Shown: positions 28,966 through 34,888 of the stretch, piece after piece | Numbering within the stretch: the first letter of the stretch is position 1 | How the letters are laid out: each line of letters starts with the position of its first letter | Source of the DNA: an uncultured Bacteroidota bacterium | GTDB taxonomy: Bacteria > Bacteroidota > Bacteroidia > Flavobacteriales > Flavobacteriaceae | Direction: 5' to 3' | Assembly (NCBI GenBank): GCA_902586905.1 | Contig: CACIJH010000004.1 | Coordinates: 1-64,000, forward strand | Length of the DNA stretch: 64,000 bases | Notes under the pieces: generated by a model | Database searches by the model: none | Told to the model about the DNA's origin: nothing | What the model saw: only the letters and a program-made list of their open reading frames with translations | Program-made: the position numbers and the translations under genes

Positions 28966-29616
28966 TTGGCTGTACTTGACTTTATCGTTCGTCAACCCAA
29001 AAACAGTACGCAAGACAAACCACCTTTGCTATTGTTGTTGCATGGCTATGGCAGCAATGAAAACGACTTGTTTTCTTTTGCTGATTTTCTACATCCCAGT
29101 TTGTTGGTTGTTTCGTTGCGTGCGCCACATGCTTTGCCAATGATGGGATTTGCATGGTATAGTATCCATTTTGACGCTGAACAGAACAAATGGTCTGACG
29201 ATCAAGAGGCCATTGCCTCACGTGAGTTGGTGCTGCAGTTTTTGGGCGAACTGCAACAAACACATTCGTATGATTCAACAAAAGTGCACCTGTTAGGATT
29301 TAGTCAAGGTGCCATTTTGAGCTATGCCCTCGGGCTGACCTATCCCAAGCGTTTTGCCAGTGTGATTGCTTTGAGTGGATATCTCAATGAAAACATCTCA
29401 CAACTCCCCAAACCAGCGGTAGCACCTGCGCTTTACGCTGCCCATGGCACACTCGATGAAGTGGTGCCTTTTGACTGGGGACAGCAATCGGCAGTGCAAC
29501 TCAAACAAAAGGGGTTTGACATACAGTTTGACCAATTTTCTGTAGGACATACTGTTGGACAGGATGGGTTCTATCAACTTTTGGCGTGGCAAAATGCCAA
29601 GCTGGAACAACGATAG
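28966..29616 (+). CDS. Alpha/beta hydrolase, phospholipase/carboxylesterase family
   Basis: A cytosolic alpha/beta hydrolase of 216 residues. The oxyanion loop is LLHGYGSNEND at residues 25-35, the nucleophile S113 sits in LGFSQGA, and the triad is completed by D164 (HGTLDEVVPF) and H195 (SVGHTVG). This fits the YpfH/acyl-protein thioesterase-like carboxylesterases acting on short esters. The TTG start follows the dihydroorotase stop directly (TGATTG) and gives a complete first strand, so coupling is likely. Confidence 0.87.
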   Translation: MAVLDFIVRQPKNSTQDKPPLLLLLHGYGSNENDLFSFADFLHPSLLVVSLRAPHALPMMGFAWYSIHFDAEQNKWSDDQEAIASRELVLQFLGELQQTHSYDSTKVHLLGFSQGAILSYALGLTYPKRFASVIALSGYLNENISQLPKPAVAPALYAAHGTLDEVVPFDWGQQSAVQLKQKGFDIQFDQFSVGHTVGQDGFYQLLAWQNAKLEQR

Positions 29617-29659
29617 TAACAGCTTTCGTTTACAACTCACCTCTAACACCAAGGTGCTG

Positions 29660-30091
29660 CTATCTTTTTACCAACTTCACTGTTTTTATGCCATTGGTCG
29701 TTTGCACACGCATCAAATAAACTGCTGGTGCGAAACTACAGGTATTGACAGTGAGTTGTTTTTTGTTGGGGATTTGCGACAGTACTTCACGCCCACTGAG
29801 GTCATAGACCGAAAGGGATAGAATGTAATAAGGACTTTCGACAGCCAAGCGATTGCCAACAGGATTGCTGTAGTAGGACAATATGGGTTTGGCACTTGGC
29901 GACACTTCTAAAGGACTCGGATCATAGGCGCAGATGTTAAAGGGACCGAGATAATCAACTTCTGGCTTATCCCCCTCTTGTTGTACATGATCAACCACCA
30001 TCGCATAATATTGGGGTTTTATGACTACAAAGATAAACGAAATCGTGAGGCGATTTATTGCAATCAGCAAATCGCTAGGGATACATGACAT
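29660..30091 (-). pseudogene. C-terminal fragment of a T9SS-secreted protein (sorting domain without signal peptide)
   Basis: The last ~80 residues form a type IX secretion sorting domain: YYSNPVGNRLAVES, YILSLSVYDLSGREVL, then VYLMRVQTTNGIKTVKLVKR. The first ~40 residues lack a signal peptide, and the reading frame begins inside the upstream gene. A -7-like TATCTTTG on this strand (complement of 30030-30037) precedes an internal ATG, so a short product is possible but could not reach the periplasm unaided. The best reading is the 3' remnant of a larger secreted protein gene whose front was lost when the neighbour came to lie there. A complete small gene is the less likely alternative. Confidence 0.55.
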
Positions 30092-30554
30092 AATTGAGCA
30101 ATCGCAAACGAAGTTGTTTGTTGTTGCTCACTTGATATTGAAAAAGGGCATCACCCCACTGACTGCCATTGGTGAAGTCTGCCAATATCCACTGGTGGTT
30201 TACGATGCTGATTTTATTGACAATCCAACCCTTGCCGATGGAGGAAAGCAAAGGGTTGCCATTGGGCGCATCGTTTTGTTCGAGCAAATACGCCTCTAGT
30301 AGCAGTTGCAAATCATCGGGACTGAGGTCTGGATGAGCTTGTTGTGCATCACGATTGAGCGCCAATGAAAAATAAGCATGTTCGGTCTGGTCTGTGACAA
30401 GCTGTGCAATAGAATCCTTAAGTTTTTCGATGCGATTTGTCATCCGTTCTTGACTGGCTGCAAAGGCCTCTGTCTTGTTCAAATCACTGACGAACAGGTA
30501 TAGGGCTATCAATGAAATAAATAGCAGAAGGTATTGGATGATCTTGTTTCGCAT
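30075..30554 (-). CDS. Conserved membrane-anchored protein of unknown function
   Basis: This 159-residue protein has one N-terminal membrane segment (about residues 5-23), then a short coiled-coil-like stretch (AASQERMTNRIEKLKDSIAQ), and a soluble C-terminal domain with GNPLLSSIGKGWIVN, HQWILADFTNGSQWGDAL and FQYQV. The WILADFxxGxxWG pattern recurs in Bacteroidota proteins of unknown function located beside the MBL hydrolase. The ATG shares a base with the stop of that upstream gene (TGATG), so the two are coupled. The soluble part probably faces the periplasm. Confidence 0.7.
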   Translation of the reverse strand: MRNKIIQYLLLFISLIALYLFVSDLNKTEAFAASQERMTNRIEKLKDSIAQLVTDQTEHAYFSLALNRDAQQAHPDLSPDDLQLLLEAYLLEQNDAPNGNPLLSSIGKGWIVNKISIVNHQWILADFTNGSQWGDALFQYQVSNNKQLRLRLLNYVMYP

Positions 30555-31318
30555 CAGAAAGTGATTGAGAGGTTATCGTATGCCAAATGTACGCTTTTCG
30601 GGAGTTTTTGCTGCACATCTGCATGAAATCCAAGGTGATGACTGATGTGTGTGAAATAAGTGTTTTTGGCACCGATTTGCTGGGCCAAGTCAATGGCCTC
30701 TGCCAAGTTGAGGTGCGAGTGATGTGGCTCTTCTCGCAAAGCGTTGAGCACCAATACATCAAGTCCACTGAGTTTTTGGCGTTCGTCATCAGCAATGGTT
30801 TTAATATCAGTCAAATAAGCAAAAGACCCCACGCGATAGCCCAAAACATTCAATTGATGATGCTGCCCAACCACAGGGATGATGTGTTGTTGACAGAGCT
30901 GAAATGTTGTCGTTGGATCAACTGGATGAGGCTGTACAGCAGGTGCGCCAGGATATTTGTCAACGCTGTTCAAAATATACCCAAACCGCTGGGTAAGGTT
31001 GTCAATCACTCGATCCAAAGCATAAATGGGAATATCGCCTTGTCGAAAGAAAAAAGGTCGTATGTCATCGAGACCAGCAGTGTGATCAGCATGTTCGTGC
31101 GTAAACAGTATGGCATCGAGACGATCGATGCTGTTGTGCAGCATTTGCTGTCGAAAATCAGGGCCACAGTCAATCACAATCGAATAGTCGTCCCATTGCA
31201 CCAAAGCAGAAGTACGCAGACGTTTGTCACGAGGGTCATCACTGTGGCAAACAGGGTGGTCGCTACCAATTATGGGAATGCCTTGTGAAGTGCCAGTGCC
31301 GAGGAAAGTAATCTTCAA
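30554..31318 (-). CDS. MBL-fold metallohydrolase (PhnP-like)
   Basis: A metallo-beta-lactamase-fold hydrolase of 254 residues. The signature HEHADH is at residues 74-79, preceded by FLGTGTSQGIP at the N-terminus and VIDCGPDFRQQM. The C-terminal FTHISHHLGFHA supplies further ligands. The TGTSQGIPxIG start and CHSDDPRDKRLRTSA place it with PhnP-like cyclic phosphodiesterases; the true substrate is unknown. It leads a leftward operon with the next small membrane protein. A -7 box TAAGTTTG (complement of 31346-31353) lies 28 bases upstream. Confidence 0.88.
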   Translation of the reverse strand: MKITFLGTGTSQGIPIIGSDHPVCHSDDPRDKRLRTSALVQWDDYSIVIDCGPDFRQQMLHNSIDRLDAILFTHEHADHTAGLDDIRPFFFRQGDIPIYALDRVIDNLTQRFGYILNSVDKYPGAPAVQPHPVDPTTTFQLCQQHIIPVVGQHHQLNVLGYRVGSFAYLTDIKTIADDERQKLSGLDVLVLNALREEPHHSHLNLAEAIDLAQQIGAKNTYFTHISHHLGFHADVQQKLPKSVHLAYDNLSITF

Positions 31319-31345
31319 AAAAAGTTTTATGTAAAGATATCAATT

Positions 31346-31367
31346 CAAACTTACTTTTTTACCTTTG
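31346..31367. promoter_or_regulatory. Divergent -7 boxes, MBL gene and 31365 gene
   Basis: TAAGTTTG points left (complement of 31346-31353) toward the MBL gene, and TACCTTTG points right (31360-31367). The rightward box contains the TTG start codon proposed for the next gene, so either the start is a later ATG or the promoter lies elsewhere. No -33 at the ideal distance was found. Confidence 0.42.
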
Positions 31368-32816
31368 TCAAAACCACGATTTATGCCTGTTTCGCTAGCC
31401 GGCGATCAACCTTTCGAAAACACTCCCTCACTCGAGGCAAAGGCATTACGCATCAACCTAAATGAAAATATCTATGGCACTTTTGCCGAGATTGGTGCTG
31501 GGCAAGAAGTGGTTCGCCATTTCTTTCGCTGTGGTGGGGCATCAGGTACCATTGCCAAAACAATGAGCGCCTATGACAAAAACTTTAGCGATGCCATTTA
31601 TGGCAAAGGAAAGAGCTATGTCTCTGAAGAGCGACTCAATAAAATGCTCGACCTGGAGATCAAACACCTCGAAAAAAGAATTTCTGAAGAAGATCGAGCG
31701 AAGAAGATATTTTTCACCTACGCCAACACTGTCACCACAATCGATTTTGCCAAAAAATTTAAAGGCCATGGCTGGATGGGGATCAAGTTCCAAACCGAAC
31801 CCAATGGCCCCTACTCCAAGATCAGCACCCACTTGCGCTTTCATGAAATCGATGCACGTTCACAACAAGAGTCTGTTGGGGTGGTTGGTGTGAATCTTAT
31901 CTATGGGGCATTCTATCAGCACGATCGCCCACGCAAAATGCTGCGCTACCTCTTCGACCATATCGATAAAACTGCCGTCGAAATCGATACCATCAATTTT
32001 ACAGGTCCCCTGTTTAAGGACATCGATAATCGAATCCTGAGTCTAGAGCTAGTCAAAAATGGTATGACCGAAGCAGTGATGTTTGGACCCGATGGTAACA
32101 ATCTACTCCCAGCACGTGTGCTCTATAAAAAGAATATCCTCGCCATCAGAGGAAGCTTTCGACCTGTGACAAATGTCAATATGGATATGTTTACAAGCTC
32201 TTCAAAGATGTTCTATGGCGACAAAGATGTGAACGAAGAAAATACGATGAATATCTTCGAAATTACCCTCTCCAATTTGATGGCAAACAGTACTGGTTTC
32301 ATCGACGAACAAGACTTTATGGATCGCGCCAAACTGCTGTGCGCGATGGGACAAACAGTGATGATTTCCAATTTTAAAGAGTACTATCGCCTGGTGGAGT
32401 ATTTTTCAAATTACACCACCAAAAAAATACGATTGAGTATGGGTGTGAGTAATCTGATTGAAATTTTTGATGAAAAATACTATCGAAATCTCAGTGGAGG
32501 GATATTGGAAGCCTTTGGAAAATTGTTTTTTAAAAATATGCTGGTTTACCTCTACCCTATGATTGATAAAAAAACAGGTGAGATCGTCGATAGTACCAAT
32601 TTGCGTGTGTCAGCACAAGTAAAAGAACTCTATAAATTCTTTGCCTACAATAACAAAGTGGTTGATATCACGGACTACAATAAAGACTATCTCAATATAT
32701 ACTCCAGAGAAATACTTTCACTCATCAACGAAGGAAAACAAGGCTGGGAGACAATGCTGCCAAAGATAGCTACAAAACTCATCAAAAAGAAACAACTATT
32801 TGGCTACCAAGAATAG
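31365..32816 (+). CDS. Conserved Bacteroidota protein of unknown function (483 residues)
   Basis: I recognise a highly conserved Bacteroidota family: FMPVSLAGDQPFENTPSLE at residues 6-24, YGTFAEIGAGQEVVRHFF, GGASGTIAKTMSAYDK, and LVKNGMTEAVMFGPDG in the middle. No P-loop, nucleotidyltransferase HxGH, Rossmann GxGxxG or membrane segment is evident. Labels such as nicotinate-nucleotide adenylyltransferase have been attached to this family, as far as I recall, but nothing in the sequence supports that. The TTG at 31365 gives MSKPRFMPV; ATG 31383 is an alternative and better placed relative to the TACCTTTG box. The gene is monocistronic and convergent with the peroxiredoxin gene. Confidence 0.8.
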   Translation: MSKPRFMPVSLAGDQPFENTPSLEAKALRINLNENIYGTFAEIGAGQEVVRHFFRCGGASGTIAKTMSAYDKNFSDAIYGKGKSYVSEERLNKMLDLEIKHLEKRISEEDRAKKIFFTYANTVTTIDFAKKFKGHGWMGIKFQTEPNGPYSKISTHLRFHEIDARSQQESVGVVGVNLIYGAFYQHDRPRKMLRYLFDHIDKTAVEIDTINFTGPLFKDIDNRILSLELVKNGMTEAVMFGPDGNNLLPARVLYKKNILAIRGSFRPVTNVNMDMFTSSSKMFYGDKDVNEENTMNIFEITLSNLMANSTGFIDEQDFMDRAKLLCAMGQTVMISNFKEYYRLVEYFSNYTTKKIRLSMGVSNLIEIFDEKYYRNLSGGILEAFGKLFFKNMLVYLYPMIDKKTGEIVDSTNLRVSAQVKELYKFFAYNNKVVDITDYNKDYLNIYSREILSLINEGKQGWETMLPKIATKLIKKKQLFGYQE

Positions 32817-32832
32817 CCTTCAAAACCATCTG

Positions 32833-33282
32833 CTAGCCTTCTAGTATCTGAGCAGCGTGTTCTTTTGTTTTGACTTTGTCAATCACACGCGCAACCACGC
32901 CTTGCTCATCCAAAATAAAGGTTGTTCGGAGAATGCCCTCATACTCTTTTCCACGAAACTTTTTAGGCCCCCAAGCACCAAACCCATTGATCAACTCCTT
33001 GTCAACATCTGCCAAAAGAGGATAGGGAAATGAGAATTTCATCGCGAATTTTGCCTGTGCAGTAACTGTATCAGCACTCACCCCAAGGATGGAGTAACCA
33101 GCCTTTGTCAACTCCGAATAATGATCTCGTAAATCACATGCTTCGAGAGTACAACCAGGAGTATTGGCCTTTGGATAAAAGAAAATAACCACTTTTTTTC
33201 CTGCATAATCAGAAAGTGAAACTGTATTTTCGTCGTGGTCCTGAACAGAGAAATCAGGGGCTTTCATACCAACTTGTAACAT
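32833..33282 (-). CDS. bcp: Thioredoxin-dependent thiol peroxidase (Bcp/PrxQ type)
   Basis: This 149-residue peroxiredoxin reduces hydrogen and organic peroxides in the cytosol. The peroxidatic C44 is in NTPGCTLEACDLRD and the resolving C49 lies five residues later, the classic Bcp/PrxQ pair. FFYPKANTPG and LRTTFILDEQGVVARV are further family segments. It is divergent from nth, a DNA base-excision enzyme, sharing a 38-base gap. Confidence 0.95.
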   Translation of the reverse strand: MLQVGMKAPDFSVQDHDENTVSLSDYAGKKVVIFFYPKANTPGCTLEACDLRDHYSELTKAGYSILGVSADTVTAQAKFAMKFSFPYPLLADVDKELINGFGAWGPKKFRGKEYEGILRTTFILDEQGVVARVIDKVKTKEHAAQILEG

Positions 33283-33306
33283 AGCAATATTTTTAGATTA
33301 ATTTTG
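33274..33306 (+). promoter_or_regulatory. Promoter of nth
   Basis: TTG at 33274-33276, a 22-base spacer and TAATTTTG at 33299-33306 fit the Bacteroidota -33/-7 pattern. The -7 box ends 14 bases before the nth ATG; the -33 element lies inside the start of the divergent peroxiredoxin gene. Confidence 0.5.
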
Positions 33307-33320
33307 TAAAAATACAAATT

Positions 33321-33998
33321 ATGAACAAAGCAGAGAAGGTTGCTTTTGTGATGAAAACACTGGATGAATTCTATCCAGAAATTCCTATTCCCCTCGGTCA
33401 CAAAGACCCATATACCTTGCTGATCGCAGTGCTACTGTCAGCACAAAGTACAGATGTGCGTGTCAACCTGACAACCCCTCACCTCTTTGCAAAAGCAGAT
33501 AACCCCTATGATATGGTCAAGTTGTCTGTAGATGAAATCCGAAACATCATCAAGCCTGTTGGTTTATCGCCTCAAAAAGCAAAAGGAATCCATGGGCTGT
33601 CAGAAATACTGATTGAGAAATATGAAGGTGTTGTGCCTGCCGATTTTGAAGCTTTAGAGTCGTTTCCGGCAGTTGGTCATAAGACTGCTAGCGTGGTGAT
33701 GTCGCAAGCGTTTGGGGTGCCTGCTTTCCCTGTTGATACCCACATCCATCGGCTGTTGTATCGGTGGGGGTTGAGCACTGGAAAGAATGTAACACAAACC
33801 GAAAGAGACGCCAAACGATTGTTCCCAAAAGAACGATGGAATGATCTCCATCTTCAAATCATTTGGTATGGGCGTGAGTACTGTCCAGCCAGAGGTTGGG
33901 ATCTGTCCAAAGACATCATTACCTCAACAATCGGTCGAGCAAGTGTGCTGAAGGCATACGACAAACGCAGATCTAATTCAAAAAGCGCTCGAAAATAA
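33321..33998 (+). CDS. nth: Endonuclease III, variant without the Fe-S cluster
   Basis: This DNA glycosylase/AP lyase of base excision repair removes oxidised pyrimidines. The HhH motif reads ALESFPAVGHKTASVV with the catalytic Lys K121, and the catalytic Asp is D139 in FPVDTHIHRL. The usual C-x6-C-x2-C-x5-C cluster at the C-terminus is absent: after C188 in GREYCPARGWDLSKD no further Cys follows. Some Bacteroidota share this YCPARGW end, so it is likely a natural family variant and not damage. The last 26 bases overlap an antisense small gene. Confidence 0.9.
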   Translation: MNKAEKVAFVMKTLDEFYPEIPIPLGHKDPYTLLIAVLLSAQSTDVRVNLTTPHLFAKADNPYDMVKLSVDEIRNIIKPVGLSPQKAKGIHGLSEILIEKYEGVVPADFEALESFPAVGHKTASVVMSQAFGVPAFPVDTHIHRLLYRWGLSTGKNVTQTERDAKRLFPKERWNDLHLQIIWYGREYCPARGWDLSKDIITSTIGRASVLKAYDKRRSNSKSARK

Positions 33999-34113
33999 GT
34001 TCATCATCTGTTTCATCAATACAAAAAGAAGCAGCAAAAGCCTTGATAAAAGCAATCGTTTCTTTTTTGGGTTGATTATCGAATTTAGAGGGTGCAGTGT
34101 AGATTTTCTTCAT
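33973..34113 (-). CDS. Small 46-residue protein downstream of the sigma factor gene
   Basis: The frame reads MKKIYTAPSKFDNQPKKETI, then AFIKAFAASFCIDETDDELI and FERFLN, starting at ATG 34113 and ending in TAG. It is a soluble, amphipathic peptide with an acidic end. It lies 37 bases behind the sigma factor gene in the same direction, so it is probably on the same transcript. Short proteins beginning MKKIY.APSK occur at this position in other Flavobacteriia as far as I recall, which favours a real gene. Its tail overlaps the nth end by 26 bases. The function is unknown; a sigma factor partner is only a guess. Confidence 0.5.
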   Translation of the reverse strand: MKKIYTAPSKFDNQPKKETIAFIKAFAASFCIDETDDELIFERFLN

Positions 34114-34150
34114 ATAATTATTTGTAGAGAAAACGACTGCTGTTGCTGAA

Positions 34151-34729
34151 TTATTGTGTGAAGATCAAATTTCGTTCTTCAATCAATTTTCGCAAGTTGA
34201 GGACTGCATAACGCATCCTGCCCAAAGCAGTGTTGATGCTTACACCTGTTTGTTCCCCAATATCTTTGAAACTCATTTCCTGAAACAATCGCATGCGCAA
34301 CACCTCTTTTTGGGTTTGGGGCAATTCATCAATCAAAAGAGACAAGTCAGCGTGAATTTGTGTTTCAATCATCAAATCTTCAATGCTACTGCTTTGTTCG
34401 ACCAATCGATCCAAAACGTCTAAATCTTCGTGTTTGGACTCGTGCTTAGGTAGTCGGTTGATTTTTCGAAAGTGATCCATGATGATGTTGTGCGCAATGC
34501 GCATCACCCAAGATAAAAAGCGACCTTCGTCTTTGTATTTGCCAAGGCGCAAGTTTTTAATCACTTTTACAAAAGTGTCTTGAAATACATCATCTGCCAG
34601 TTCAGCATCTTTGACTTTTGAAAAAATAAATCCATACACTCGTTTTTGATAACGATCAACTAATATAGAAAAGGATTGATTGTTTCCAGATGTAAACTGG
34701 GTGATTAGGGTTGAATCTGAAAGGGACAT
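34151..34729 (-). CDS. RNA polymerase sigma-70 family factor, ECF-like
   Basis: A 192-residue sigma factor with region 2 at about residues 20-90 (FSILVDRYQKRVYGFIFS, DVFQDTFVKVIKN, GRFLSWVMRIAHNIIMDHF) and region 4 at about 130-190 (LPQTQKEVLRMRLFQEMS, then SINTALGRMRYAVLNLRK). Regions 1.1 and 3 are missing, as in ECF factors. No membrane anti-sigma gene is adjacent, in contrast with the FecI/FecR type. Candidate promoter: TTTG-N17-TATATTTG on the complement of 34803-34831, leaving a leader of about 70 bases. Confidence 0.92.
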   Translation of the reverse strand: MSLSDSTLITQFTSGNNQSFSILVDRYQKRVYGFIFSKVKDAELADDVFQDTFVKVIKNLRLGKYKDEGRFLSWVMRIAHNIIMDHFRKINRLPKHESKHEDLDVLDRLVEQSSSIEDLMIETQIHADLSLLIDELPQTQKEVLRMRLFQEMSFKDIGEQTGVSINTALGRMRYAVLNLRKLIEERNLIFTQ

Positions 34730-34802
34730 AACATATTACGTTTTAAATGGTTACAATAAAATTAAAAAACGTATATGTGTTTTATGGGCAGAGATATTTT
34801 TA

Positions 34803-34831
34803 CAAATATATCAATTTATTCAAATAACAAA
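34803..34831 (-). promoter_or_regulatory. Candidate promoter of the sigma factor gene
   Basis: Read leftward: TTTG (complement of 34828-34831), 17-base spacer, TATATTTG (complement of 34803-34810). The spacer is short of the ideal 20. Confidence 0.4.
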
Positions 34832-34888
34832 AATTATATCGATTATGAATAATTAATAAGTATTTTTATAGATTATCCGAAATAGTGG

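Noticed and set aside
30587..31288. 233-residue frame antisense to the MBL hydrolase gene
   Set aside because: The leftward frame has HEHADH and full family length; the opposite frame shows no motif.
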